64,000 bases of DNA from Panulirus ornatus (GCF_036320965.1 NC_092287.1:4694297-4758296); one strand, 5' to 3'; positions 49,571-62,507 are shown, counted from the first letter of the stretch. Made by a program: numbers and translations. Notes: generated by a model from the sequence alone, not told the origin.

Positions 49571-50879
49571 TTTAGTCTCGAGAAGCTAAAAGATGGCCAT
49601 CAAGAGGCTTCCTCCAGTGGTAAGAGCGTCACCCTACAGTTCCTGTGCCTGGCATTACCGTCGTGAGTCACCCCCAGCCTCCGCTCCTCCCCCGCCAGGC
49701 GTCTTACGACCATCCTAATTTTCCCCACAAGACAGTATTACCAGCGGGAGGCCACCTCTTCCTGTAGCTGTGCTGATAAATTCTCCCTCTTCTCAGTATA
49801 AGTACATGTAAACTCTCTTCCACGTATACGTACGCATAAATAATATAAAAGAGACAGAGAAGACATCCCCCCGCCTAGGTTTCATACACGCCACTAGGGG
49901 GATATAGCTCAGGCGGGATTACCATTGCGGGCGGTAGATGGCGCAGAGAGCCGGGCGCGGTGCGGCCTGGGATGGCGGTTGAGGTGCGCGTATTTCCCGC
50001 CAACGGGCCATTACCACTGGCTTCTACGAGCCCTTTTCAGCTCTTTTTTTTTTTTGTTTATGGAATGTCATATTTCTCCCATCTAATGCGACATTTTCCT
50101 TCTGGAAACCTCAATTTCACTTCACGTACGATTTATGCTTACGTGTGTCTCATGGGATTGTCCTATTCCTGAATTATTGTCATATACAATACAATACCTT
50201 CCTGAAAATAAAGGTGTTTGAGGCCCGTATCATGCACCACTGAACCTCGGACTGAGACTGATGTATTTATCAACGCAGTGGCGAGTCATTCGTCATTACA
50301 CAACCTCAAATCTGCGCTCAATTTGAAAGTCTAGATTCTCCTGGGATTTAATCCGAAATTCAAATGAGAACCGAAAATGGATGGGAGTAATCTTATAACC
50401 TTGTTCATCACGTTAAGTAAAGCCAATTTACATACATAACTCATTTATTGTCATCACATTACCTAGAATATATGCAAGTCAAATGAACATCTTTATTCAC
50501 TGGCTGTTTTAACTGTTGTACTCTGGGAATCTGAAATAGTTCTGTGAACTGTTCAAACTGTCAGCTTTATCACTTACACGTTACAGTATCGAACATGCAA
50601 ACAAAATCACGGCAATGGGACCGTTAAGGGGGGGGCGGGGACTCGGCGTCTGAATTGCAATTGACAAATTCGTCCTTATCTTCGCCCCAGGTTGAGAAGA
50701 ACCCGGCTCTCTCGCCTCGCTGGACCCCGCTGTCCGCGCCTCACTGCCCTGATTTAATGACTGAAATATATCTTTAAAAAAATACCGAGCAAGTTGAGAC
50801 GAAAAAATAAACCTTACGTTAAGATGCTTAATAAACCGTTCAACTGGTAAACAGAAAGTAAAAATATGCTTAGACTCTT

Positions 50880-50949
50880 GAGTACGACCCTTAACCTAAG
50901 GTCAAAGGCCGGGACATCATACTTAAAGGTCGTACCGTCGTGCTGAAGG
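50880..50949. repeat. Hairpin-family element with spaced inverted arms
   Basis: GAGTACGACCCTTAAC at about 50880 faces AAAGGTCGTACCGTCGTGCT (from 50925). The interior carries AAGGTCAAAGGCC, resembling the GGTCAAAGG of the 14.8-kb copy. Confidence 0.65.
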
Positions 50950-51840
50950 GGGTCAGTAGGTCAGCTACATAGCCCTTATACGTAATAACCCCAGATGGTG
51001 CCTTCTTCACAAGACTAAATAAAAGAAATACATTCTTTTTTTGAACCCCCTTCGGTGGTTCGCAGCACAAGTGTGGGCCCGGTTTAAAGATGGCTTAAAA
51101 CTGGGCTTAGCGGCGGGCTAAAGCCGGCAGTCTGGCCCTGTCTCCCGTCCTGATTTATGGAGAGACGCCTTCACACAAACTTTTGGGGCCGGCGGTGGCT
51201 GGTCTTTTTGACGCCGTTTTCTATTTTTTTAAACCTCTCTCCTACGGGAAGAAGGGGGAACTTCACTCATCCTTCTGCCTTGTTTTGTACTGGTGGTGTG
51301 GGTGACGTTACTTGTGATACTACTATCATTACTGGTGGTATGGAGTGGTAGAGTCTTGTAGGGGGTTAGTCCTACTGCTTATGATGTTAAGGTTAGTGGT
51401 TACACTGCTTTTCTTACTGGTCATACTGGTAGTTCTATCAATTATACTGGTAGTCGTGCTCGTAATGCTGAGTGTACCCTTTACTCAAGCTATCAATGAA
51501 ATGCTTTACCTTAGTAAATAAGATCTCAAAATATAGGTTCAATAACGCACACTGGAAAACAGAAGCTTTTATATATGAGCATAACAGTAGCTTGTCACAA
51601 GTGAGGATAGTGAGGCGAGTTTTCATTCGGTAATGATCATATGGCATCTTTCTAATACAAAATCAAACACTTGCTTCATTGCAGGTGTATGAGAGATGTG
51701 ATGGCTTGCCTTGGACCGTACTCCCATATCCTGCAAGATGATATAAGAGTTGACATGGATCCTACTCCGTCAGAAGGTCCATCCCATTATCATAAAGAAG
51801 CAACGGTGTGGCCGTATACATATGATCGAAGTAAGTCCAA

Positions 51841-51948
51841 AACGGCGACACAGATATAGGCTTGAAACCTTTGGCAGAGGTGTCGGGTATGACTGACGGC
51901 AACACAGATATAGGCTTGAAACCTTTGACAGAAGTGTTGGGTATGAGT
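51841..51948. repeat. 54-bp direct duplication
   Basis: ACACAGATATAGGCTTGAAA occurs at 51848 and 51902. The two 54-bp units differ at only a few positions. Confidence 0.9.
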
Positions 51949-52090
51949 GAAGGCCATAATCCGAACACATTTCCCATTCAGTGCAGCACTTCCCAGAAAA
52001 TGATATCTTTTAGTCAATGTATAACCAAAGTATATATCGTCTTTGATATATAAAGCAGCAAGCGTGGATTATGCCTGGAAAAGCCATCAC

Positions 52091-52360
52091 GGCCAGAGAC
52101 CACACAGGCCACCAGGGCCAGAGACCGCACAGGCCACCAGGGCCAGAGACCAGACAGGCCACCAAGTCCAGAAAGCGGACAGGCCACCAGGGCCAGAGAT
52201 CGCACAGACCACCAGGGCCAGAGACCGGACAGGCCACCAAGGCCAGAAAGCGGACAGGCCACCAGGGCCAGAGACCGCACAGGCCACCAGGGACAGTGAC
52301 CGGACAGGCCACCAAGGCCAGAAAGTGGACAGGCCACCAGGGCCAAGGACCGGACAGAAG
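52091..52360. repeat. 25-bp minisatellite, about 11 units
   Basis: GGCCAGAGACCGCACAGGCC and ACCAG recur every 25 bp from 52091 (first bases at 52116, 52141, 52166 and so on). Variants such as GTCCAGAAAGCGGAC recur at units 4, 7 and 10, that is, every third unit. Long open frames on both strands are artefacts. Confidence 0.92.
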
Positions 52361-52889
52361 AGGGGACGACCGTGAAGGGGGTTGGTGTCTGGGGAGGGGA
52401 GGACCGTGCTGGGAGTGAGGATGGGAAGAGGGGAGGGCAGTGCAAAAGGTGGGGGTCGGGGAAAGGGAGTGCCGTTGGGGGTGTATTGGGAGGAGAGGCC
52501 GGTGCTGGGGGGTTGGTTGGCTGGGAGGAGGGGAGGGAAGTGCAAGGGGAGAAGGGGGTTATGGGAGGAGGGACAGGGATCGGGGGAGGGGAGGGCTGTG
52601 CTGGGGGGCGGAGGAGTCATATAATAAGAGGAAGTGTTTGTGTGGACTACGTCCGGGCACTAAGGCTCCCAAAATGATACAACCTTGGCTGGAGACCGGC
52701 CGAGGCTACTGCTCAAATATTCCCGGGCAACTGGTAAGGGCCGGCCCCTCCTGGTGTAGATCTCCCTTCATCGAGGAACTTCACCGTAGAAACCATCCTC
52801 CTCGGAAACCACTACCATTACTCTCACTCCTGAAGTCCCTCGTCTATCAGGTGGCTGCAGACACGTCATCTGGCACCAATTTTGAATTA

Positions 52890-52960
52890 ATTTGATTAAT
52901 TTGCCGGGGAGCCCCTCAAAGCGCGGGGCCCGGGGGCACGTGCCCTAATTGCTCTGGCTT
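52890..52960. other. Short GC-rich patch in AT-rich flanks
   Basis: CGGGGAGCCCCTCAAAGCGC and GGGGCCCGGGGGCACGTG sit between TTAATTTGATTAATT and TAATTGCTCTGGCTTTAAT. This sharp composition step resembles a conserved non-coding element, but conservation cannot be tested here. Confidence 0.25.
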
Positions 52961-53773
52961 TAATGTGCACCTGGTTCGCTGTTTTTCGATTTGGTGGTTA
53001 TAACACGACGTTGCCGGCCTTAATGACTCCAGCAGACGTTAGGGCTAAATCACAAATAACCAAGTCCACTAACAAGCTTTTTCTCCACACGCTTCGTTCC
53101 ATTATGTATCCCTCCCTCAAATACTGTATTCCCTCCACATATATCATCACATTCTCTTCGAACGTATTTCCTTTTCGTTACAATGCGATCCTTGCGAAGA
53201 GTAACATAACAAAAGAACTCAACATAAAACTACATATATTTTTCCAAACCGTTTTCTATGAAAAGTAATGCTTGCCATATGTGGCTTCAAAGTTTGTGAA
53301 ATATGACCAAATTTACGCGGGGTTGGTGGGGGCCTGAAATTCATAACTTCAGGGCCCTAAATCCCCGCACCACTCATTAACCTCATAATTTGTTAACATA
53401 TGATAGTGAGTGAGTTAGGTTCTTGCCTTAATGTTGGTGGGGTGATTATGGCGCGCTCGCTGAATTATCGTACATCTTCTAAACCTCTAGTCTGTGGATT
53501 TTGTTGACTTTCATTACCTTACTTTACTACGTTTTTACGTTTGTCTCTTGATACATATGAGTCTCGAAGCAATTAAGTTTTTGCTGGTACATACATTAAA
53601 GCGTGGTAACCACAATTATACAACGAGAAACACTGTAATTTTGAGAACATTAATAATACAAAGAGTCAAGACGGACTGGATTGTTAATACTGGCGATGGA
53701 AATACCCGGCGCGGTTTCCAACTGTGGATTAAAAGTTTCTATTTACTGCGGGAGTTCCCTGTACTTCATATTC

Positions 53774-53799
53774 CTCTCTCTCTCTCTCTCTCTCTCTCA
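53774..53799. repeat. (TC)n microsatellite
   Basis: Perfect CT run of about 13 units. Confidence 0.95.
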
Positions 53800-54485
53800 C
53801 GCAGCCCGGCCAGGAGTCATTAGCGTCACCAGTAAGTTACACACAGCAGAACTAACCGTCCTGGAAGAAACATCTCCGTACGCTTAATTTCTTTTTAATT
53901 AGTGTATGTTCTTAATGCAGGAGGAAGGAGGGGGTAGAGTGCGTTGTGGAGGAGCACCCTAAGGGTGGGAGGGAAGGGTGCGTGCAGGAAGGGAGAGTGA
54001 GACCGTGGATTGCTATAAAGGGAGAGTGTATGAGGGTGTTAGGGAAGGAGTTAAGTGTTGGTTATTACTGTTAGGGAAGGAGTTAAGTGCTGGGTTACCA
54101 TCACAAATACTGTCACGTCTCACCACTGCAGGTGTGTACATCACACACCACTGTCTCTCTCGACACGTAACTGCACACAGTGAGGCTCACTTTGCTTAAA
54201 TAAAACCTATGAAATAAATCTTTTAACGAATTATTCAGGTCTTTGTCATTTACGCTAGATGAAAATCTTTCTAATTTGTAAATAACGTAACTTACCAATT
54301 CCTTTGACCCTTGACCCTCAAACACTACTTGGTTAAGCCAAGGGACCAGATCACTGGGGGAGGGTATGGAAGGAAGGGGGGATAACACATAACCAGCAAG
54401 GAAGCCTCGACGTAAAGTTTGACTAATGTCGTATTTTGTGAGGATCCAGACCCTACCAGCGGCACCTAAATTCTGATCAACGTCG

Positions 54486-54486
<1 letters not shown>

Positions 54487-54543
<57 letters not shown>

Positions 54544-54575
54544 TGTGGTGTGTGTGTGTGTGTGGGTAGGTAGGT

Positions 54576-54619
<44 letters not shown>
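54487..54619. repeat. (GT)n microsatellite, interrupted
   Basis: Two long GT runs around a GGTGTGGTG and a GGGTAGGTAGGTGGG interruption. Confidence 0.97.
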
Positions 54620-54621
<2 letters not shown>

Positions 54622-55178
54622 CTTGCATTGGATAAGGAGGAGTCCGTATAAGCTGGGAGTAGCCCCTTAAAGAGATAACCCCGTATCACACAGGTGTACC
54701 ATCACACGGTATATCTAACCCCTATCCCCCTCCTGAGTCGATGTATTGTACCAACTGTACGTTCTATACTGGCCTCCACCCAACCTCTAATTATGTCCTT
54801 GACCCGTACTATCACTGAAATGCTTTACCTACATGTATCTACACAATGAATGACTTAAAACTAAGACTAAACTGCTTGGAAGATGGAACTTTAACTTGTA
54901 GAGCCTCAGATCATTAAGTAACTTTGGTCTTATAATTCTGGATCTTTGGAACTTTAAAGTTTCAGTTCAGGACTTTTTTGTGAATCTTATCTTGTTATTA
55001 CTCTTACAACTTTGTATCTTGGAAACTTATATTTGTACAACTTAAATGCGTCAAAACTTTATTTCTTCTTACTTCGATGGATTTCCAAAATGTACATTTC
55101 TAAAAAGAGAATAGAATACTGAAGTGCGATTTACCCTTTATAAATCATCACCGACTGGTGTGATCGTTAAATCATCAG

Positions 55179-55181
<3 letters not shown>

Positions 55182-55265
<84 letters not shown>
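55182..55265. repeat. (TA)n microsatellite
   Basis: Perfect TA run of about 42 units, 5' of the rearranged inverted-repeat element. Confidence 0.97.
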
Positions 55266-55267
<2 letters not shown>

Positions 55268-55338
55268 CTATGAGTCCACGGGGAAAATGAAACACTCAAG
55301 GAATATCTTGATCACGCGCAAAATTGTGATCCTTTCCA

Positions 55339-55341
<3 letters not shown>
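55266..55341. mobile_element. Rearranged copy of the 45-kb inverted-repeat element
   Basis: TCCTATGAGTCCACGGGGAA and AATGAAACAC match the arm at 45.0 kb. They are followed by the reverse complement of the segment at 44978-45017 (AAGGAATATCTTGATCACGC ... CCTTTCCAAT). In the 45-kb copy the two blocks are in the other order and relative orientation. Flanked on both sides by TA microsatellites. Confidence 0.7.

Positions 55342-55399
<58 letters not shown>
55342..55399. repeat. (TA)n microsatellite
   Basis: Perfect TA run of 29 units, 3' of the rearranged inverted-repeat element. Confidence 0.97.
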
Positions 55400-55403
<4 letters not shown>

Positions 55404-55904
55404 TCCAGGGAACGCTTCGGGTTTATCTTTACAATGTGTCTTTCTTAAAACCTTTGTAATTACTGTGAGACTCTCCCTCCCTCCCTCTGCTGACTTCCAC
55501 GTCCCCGTGAGTCGCGTACATTCTTGGTCCGTCGCCAGAGGCTGCTGTCTCTCCGACCGTCCCAGCCGGAGTTTGTGGCCCGGTCGTCGCCCGGCACATC
55601 CTCCTCCCCTCCCGCTGCCTGGAATGGCTCTCTTCCATCAACTGCAGGATATATTTTTACACCCAGACCGTCGCTAATGGCACGGTATCCTGTTCTTTGT
55701 CCTAATGCCCTCACGTTCATCAAGATGGAAGATCTTGCCCGGGAAGTATGGGAACACTTTTACTTCACGTCCCCGGGAAACTCAAGCAACGTAACTCTTC
55801 TCTAATGTCTGGTCGGCACTGCATGATGGTTTTTGTATGGTTCATGCTTATCATGTGCTGACCTGATTATCAGAGACGTTAATGAAGCATGTGTCATACA
55901 GGTG

Positions 55905-56065
55905 AAGCGGGCCCATAATGGCCTAAAACAAAGTGAATAAGATCCATAATGATCCAAAACCAAGTGAAGCAGGTCCATAGTGGTCCTGATCTAAGTGAAG
56001 AAGGTCCATAATGGTCCAGAACCAAGTGAAGCAGGTCCACAGTGGTCCAGAACCAAGTGGTGCAG
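55905..56065. repeat. 32-bp tandem repeat, about 5 units
   Basis: GGTCCATAATGGTCCAGAAC and CAAGTGAAGCA recurs five times with scattered substitutions. Confidence 0.85.
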
Positions 56066-56069
56066 TAGC

Positions 56070-57100
56070 CTTAAGGAAACAAAAACGGAGAATACAAGGT
56101 AATATAAAAAGCCCCACGTATATTCAGTTGTGAATGAAGGATAACAAAGAATATCTAAAATGAGGATATTTGTAACCGTGAAGGCTAGTTAGTACGGGTT
56201 GAGACAAGACCTTTATAATTTATTAATGAAAGTCTTAAAGGTATCTCTTGAAAAATCATAAATATTCTCCTTTATCATATTGAATAAACAAGATATGCTG
56301 GGGAAAGCGAAGGATTTATTTTTCAAGATATGCGAGTGTTTACTGTGTACAAGTAGGGTAACAAGGGGTGGGACCGAGGGCCTTAGCCCCCCCGCCGCCC
56401 ACTCCAACCCCACCCCACCCTAGTAAGTCCCCGTTTTTCCATGCCTATTATACAGAAAATATTCACGTATCATCCATCTCAACAATACCATTCGCTCTTT
56501 CCAGTATCTCTCATGTATTTAAGATTTTTCAAGGAGAATAATTAAGACTTTTCAAGGGATTTCCTTACGAAGCATGGCATGGTTATGTGTGTGTATGTAG
56601 CGGCTTTAGTGAGGTAGGGGAGGAGCGTGGGTGTCACCCAGCCTGGTGGTGATGGATGACCAGCATTAGCGGGTGTCGCGGCTGCCGGGTGATGGATGAC
56701 ACGTCCCCCTTCCCCCCCTCCTGTACGCACCACCGAGGCAAGAGGATGAAAGAAAGGTGACGTGGATGATGGTATTCCACGCCTCACACTGATGCTAGGG
56801 AGGTCGAAAGACCCGGCAAGAACTTCAAACTTGGCCTCGGGGATAATGAGACACCAAGCTTAACTTACAGGAGGGTTCTCTGTGTTCTATGACGTCAACC
56901 CACTCGAATAAATTATTATCTACCTTGTATTTCAAAGAGCTAGAAATGAACACCATTTCACTTTAAATTTCTAAAAGTTTAGTTTGCTCAATGGAAATGT
57001 AAGATTTTATTCGAAGTGTGATTAATGCTTCCATATCTTCAGATAAACAAATAGAGGCAGGACGGAGCCAAAGACTGAGGTGGGGTAACCGATCAGCCCA
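56070..57100. other. Nothing recognised
   Basis: Contains a C-rich patch near 56390-56420 and otherwise ordinary sequence. Confidence 0.4.
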
Positions 57101-57108
57101 AGGACCCG

Positions 57109-57210
57109 CAGACAACCAGGCGGTGCTTACGACATCAGAATCCCAGAAACAAAGAAAGGACTCACAGACAACCAGGCGGTGCTTACGACATCAGAATCCC
57201 AGAAACAAAG
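57109..57210. repeat. 56-bp direct duplication
   Basis: The 46 bp 57109-57154 (CAGACAACCAGGCGGTGCTT...) are repeated identically at 57165-57210. Confidence 0.92.
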
Positions 57211-57871
57211 AGGAAAAGGCTCTCAAGGATCTACGAATACAAGCAATGGGTGTCCCAGTGCGACGTACAACATCCGTGTGGTTGCAGCTAGCGAAGGGAT
57301 GGGTACTTTACTGGGTCTGGGAGCACCTTCTTAGAACACATCACAGTATACAATGGACGGCCTCAGATCACCTTACAACCCAGCACAATGAAAAAAAAAA
57401 AGAACACACCACAAAACAAATACAACCACACACAGAGCACGGAAACATAACATACACAGAGCGTCCCGATGGCCAAGGAGCGCCTGCTAGTGTCACACAG
57501 CGCCTGGAGTGCCACAGAGGGCCACCGGGTCATCGGTCAGGGAGGTAATATGAGTCGTGGGCGGGAGGCGGTGATGAACGGTTAGCACATCCGGACGAGG
57601 GGACTCACCAGCACCGCCCCAACACACCTCTGGTGGCACACACACACCGCACTTGAAAAAGAGTGTTAGGTTGAAGGAGTGCCCTGGTGGATACTACTTA
57701 AAAACAGCCATAGTTGGTTACACATAAGAGTTGCGTCACGCCAGCACAGGCTGTGAGGAGGAGCTACACCATGCGGCTGTTTACGACAACACGAGACGAT
57801 TATAATATCAGTTTTCACTGGGTTGGGTCAGGTTAAGTTAGGTGTCTTGGCTTAGAGTTGTGTTTCTCCAT

Positions 57872-57965
57872 TCGTTTATACTTACTGTAGGGCAAAAAAA
57901 AACTAATACTTACCAAAGTCGTTTATACTTACTGTAGGGCAAAAAAAAACTAATACTTACCAAAG
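57872..57965. repeat. 47-bp perfect direct duplication
   Basis: TCGTTTATACTTACTGTAGG ... CCAAAG at 57872-57918 is repeated exactly at 57919-57965, including the A9 run. Confidence 0.95.
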
Positions 57966-60960
57966 AAACCTAAGGATGGCCTGAGTCCTAGTATCAACAA
58001 CAAATCCAAAGAACTTTAGTAGCCATAGCTATCGAGGTAGAGACACACCCGGACCTACAAATCCAGGTGTTACCGGACTCCGCCTACCTGTAGTTACGCC
58101 GAGTGGAAAGTCACTTTCGGCGAGGCTCTATCATTCTCATGTGTACGAAAAGAAGTGTAGTTTTGCCGGAGAAATTCACGCTTGAAAAGAAAACATTAAC
58201 TCCCAAATCCTCATTTGGAGTGGAACCTTGAAGCTCCAGGAGCCTCATCAAAAGCGTTTGGGGTTGTATAATCAATCACCGTTGCCACTTTATGAAAAAA
58301 TGTGTCGAATTTATAAATGATGATAACAAGAGCAAAATAGACCAACATCAATATGAAATTATTGATTTCTTCAATTGTTAAGACAGTTCATTCAGTAAAT
58401 TTTACTTTAATGAATTACAACGATTTTTTATAATCAATACTCCTGTTCACTTCACATTCCTGTACGTCAGATGCATGAAGGATATAGTTTTTACTTATGG
58501 AGTTGACGACAATAGACATGAAAAGGAATACACGTGTGTATATCCTGTAAATTCTTTAGTACAGTAACGTTAATGAAAGTTCTCACCTGAGCCCGTAGGT
58601 TCTTGTTGATGGGGTGTAAGAATAGTCATGTGAAGTATCAGGTCGTCATAACTGGTACACAACACTGACCTCAAGAGCGAAAAGTGATGTAATATCTGAA
58701 AAGTGATGTAATATCTAAGTTCATCTAGAATCATTGCGGGACTCCATTCCGGGGTATCACTTGAAAACACATTTTCCTTCAGGGAATAACTGTGACTACA
58801 ATGTTGTTTTCTAGCTAACACTGAGTAAAACATGTACACTGTAACATAGACTGCAAGACTGTTTCTTCGCTATCAACGTTCGTCTGCATGTAAACCAAAG
58901 TGCTCAAAAAAAAATTCGGAAATATTTTGCGACCAACACCAGGATAACCGTCTCCAGGCAGAAGAGCGACGAAGAGTGGAAAACTTTACGCTACTGCTCT
59001 TACTCCACAAACTAATGGTGCACCTAATAAAACAGGTTAGAAATATAATCGGTATCTAAGTAAATATAACTGAATTCTAGCATGGTGATAAGCTACTGGA
59101 CCCTAAGGAATCCATAAAGACAAATTTTTGCATCCTACATGAAAGTGATCCTGAACGCGCGTGAAATTTCACAGCAATAAGTAAAAGTAACTTCAATTCA
59201 TACCGACAAACTACGTTTATTGATAAATAAAAATCTATATAGAAGTTCTCTCGAATATTCTAATATTTATATTTTATCACAAATTTTCTCAAAACGCAGT
59301 GAACACTAAAGATTTTCAATTTCTCATGCTTGCATTTCAGAGCGAGGCAGGTGTCCATTGTTTATTGCCAGCCACACAAAAATGTAACCGGTTATAAACA
59401 GTAAATGAAGTTCCTTAAGCTCCTGTAAAATCAATATTAGAATTTAATGATTTTCATCCAAACTTAATTAAATATATATTTATGAGGACAGGCTAGTTCT
59501 CAAATCGGATTGGGAGGGAGACAGTCTCTGACGTGGTTGGCAACAATGTTCCTTGGCGGCAACAACGTGAATGATTGATGGACGAGGCGGAGTTGTGCAT
59601 ATTTTTGTGTTTTGTGTGATAATTATAGTGTTTATAGCGATCTAGGGACCTACATATATTCCGGCGAAGTGGTGATTCATGACTAAGGTAAGGAAAACCT
59701 CCTTTTGTCCTAACTTGAAAATCTAACCGAATACTTATGGTTACTGTGAATACCGGCTGTTTCTGCATTATCCTGTATTGTCCTGAGCTTGTAGTTCACT
59801 GATTGTCTGGCCGTTTTCTTGGGATATTCTTCTGATAGTATGGATTATGGATATATTGATTGTGATGCACGCCCCTGATCACGTCATCAGTTGGTTTCGT
59901 AGTGCTGGGGTTGAAAAATGACTCGACTGCGTAAGCATAAGGTGTAACGTCTGACTTTAAAGTTGGTAACGAATAAGAAGCTGCTGTCAGTGCATCCCAG
60001 AAATCCCAGGTTTTAGGTAGTCTTTATGAAACAATTTTATAAGATACAGTATGTTGATATTTGTTGGGAAATTGCTGCTGACGTTTTAGGTAACATTTTA
60101 GCAGTCGTAACTTAACTCGATGAATTGTCTTGTTTAGGTTGTTTTACTGATATTGAGTACTGCAGATTACAAAGACATTATCTTATATATTAGGCTACAC
60201 CTACTTTGAGGCTTCCACTGTAGAAATCGTAGCTTGTTCCGCTTTGTTAAACTGGTATGGCATGGGTGACAAATAGCACTTTACTGCCTTTGAAATTGCC
60301 GTCGTTGAATCCAGCCAAACTTATCTTACAAGTTCTTATAAGTACCAATAAAGTAAGATAGGACAGGTATTCTTCACGAAGTGGTTATTGTCATGTAAAG
60401 CGTGATCAGGTTTTTCCTTAAATATCAAAGTTTTGGTTAGGCTGTTAGGCCATGTGAGGTTTAGTTATGTTACGGAAGAATTTCCAAATCGCGCAACTTG
60501 TATTTTTGACAGACTGACGCCGATTATAACATTGATATGATGAATACAATAGTTTATAGTAGAAAGTTAGAGAAGGTCGTCACTTCAAAGTGATAATTCC
60601 TGAGATACCGCCATGTTATCTTATCAAGGAATTCGTCATCTTGACGAACACACTTGGTACATGTAAACACACGCGTATTTATTTTTGTTCGAAAAAACGA
60701 ATCCTCAAAATGGAATGAAGAACCCAAAGCTGAAACACGTGCGTCCATGAACTGGCAAATTACCGTTTACTGTCATTTGCATAAGAATAGCTTGTTTGGA
60801 ACTTCCCACGCTCATGTTTTAGTCGTGTTTGTTCGACCACTTCTTGTGGTTTCATATTGATTAATTGAACCGGTTCCTGCGGCTTTCATCTTTGTTGATT
60901 GATTATTTTTTTCATGCTAATTGGATCATAAATTATGTTTATTCAACTTTGTTAGGAAGC
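57966..60960. other. Mostly unremarkable; one candidate splice donor
   Basis: AT-rich. A 19-bp tandem duplication (AAAAGTGATGTAATATCT) lies at about 58679-58716. ATGACTAAG|GTAAGG at 59679-59693 could be a short first coding exon with a donor, but nothing downstream supports it. Confidence 0.3.
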
Positions 60961-60961
60961 A

Positions 60962-61030
60962 CTTCCGTGGCCTCTTTAGTATAGAAGAGGGTTCGTGCCG
61001 TAGAGAGATACGTGGATCGAATACTTTTTT
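60962..61030 (+). repeat. tRNA-like RNA polymerase III element or SINE head
   Basis: CCTCTTTAGTATAGAAGAGG (60971-60990) makes a perfect 6-bp stem around a TTAGTATAG loop, like a tRNA D-arm. GGATCGAATAC (61014-61024) is B-box-like and is followed at once by a T run that could serve as a polymerase III terminator. No closed acceptor stem. It could be a decayed tRNA gene or a short SINE. Confidence 0.4.
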
Positions 61031-62507
61031 CTTTTTTCTCTGTTTTTAAGACATCATACAGGTATCATACAGGTTGGGTTTTCTTAGATGAAACACGATG
61101 CAAATCTGATCGGATTTCAGATATTTTATTCTACTTCACAACTTGTTGCCAAACATGACTTATGGATTGGTATGGAACAATCATGAATAGCACAGTCAAA
61201 TCTGAATAGGTTATTTTAATTGATTTAACTTTGGAGAAGTAATCACAGTAAATGTGACTAACATTTATAAACGAATTATTTTCCGGTTTACGACGAAAAA
61301 TGGCATCATCTCAAATACTGAAACTGAAACGTTTCTCGTAAGTGTTGGCTCGAAAGAATCTAAAGGTAACCCGATTGGTTTTCTGTAACAGTATTTGTTC
61401 GCAGTCTGAGTAAATTTAAAACACTTGCCAGGTATTGTATGCTTAACTAACATGGCACACACTGCGAGACCCAGTTCACAATTGTATCCCAGGAGGCTAC
61501 GTGGAAGGCAGTCATTTTAAGTACAGCCGCTATTTCTTGTTATTATACATCTTGCAATCCGTGACCTGTGTAATGGACAAAAAAAATTATATAATCTAAG
61601 ACATTAGATACGTGTTGGAACATGACCAAAGTGTTTTCTGTATGTCAACAAGAGTGGGAGCATCATGTGATTTTCCGAGAAAATGAGGAAATTATTCTAG
61701 AATGGAAGGAATCTCAATACCCCTTTGTAGTCAGTATTTGAAAATGGAAATGTTGACAATAAAATGTTCCAGTCGTGAGGCACAGCAGTTGAGAGGAAGA
61801 AAAACAGCACACAGCTACAAAGGGAGATTCTCAGCTGCAGGGGAAAGATGAAAGTAGTTGGTAGTGGCTGAGAAATTGGTGTAGGGGAGCCATTATCGAC
61901 CACCGGGAGTCCAAGGGGAGCCTGCAGGGGCAGAAGCGAGGCTAAGAAGGGAGTGTGGCAGGCGAGGGAGGCTGAGGAGAGTTTCCCCTCTCCTTAGAGG
62001 ACATGGGGAGGAGGGTAACGTCTCGGGGAAGATTAAGGTGCGTCAACCGGCTGGGGCAAGATGGAGAAGCCTTTTTGAAGCTTTAGGTAGAAAGGACACC
62101 AAGCCCATCGGAAAGAGGAATAGTTGTCGAAGTTGCCAGGGCTAGGCTCCAACATCCCCATCTAAATGAACTAGAAATACGAACTTTATGTGGGAAAGTA
62201 AACGAAAATATATCTCAGCTTTAAGTGGAAAGAATACACTCCAGTTTGTATTTTGGGTTCTTTGCTGTTGGTTCTGTGTGCTGGGACTTTAGAAGCTTAT
62301 TGGTTCGATGTGGATATATTTTGGAATTTTTTTTTGGGGGGGGATGATTTATTTCTACATTCATGTTATTGTTTTACCCATGCCTAGTTAGAAATGATTT
62401 AGATATGTATGTATTTATGGTGGTGGTTGTACCAAGACCTACCAGACATAGTTGAGGGTTGAAAGGAATCATTTACTTAAAAAGTCGGATTTACAGTGTA
62501 TCGATAT
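61031..62507. other. Nothing recognised
   Basis: AT-rich to about 61680, then purine-rich (GGGGAG-type) to about 62110. No element identified. Confidence 0.4.

Noticed and set aside
49588..49690. Possible SINE head (CCAGTGGTAAGAGCG)
   Set aside because: A-box-like sequence only; the expected B box is not convincing.
52014..52620. Several long frames on both strands, one resembling a collagen-like protein
   Set aside because: Entirely explained by the 25-bp array and the adjoining G-rich sequence.
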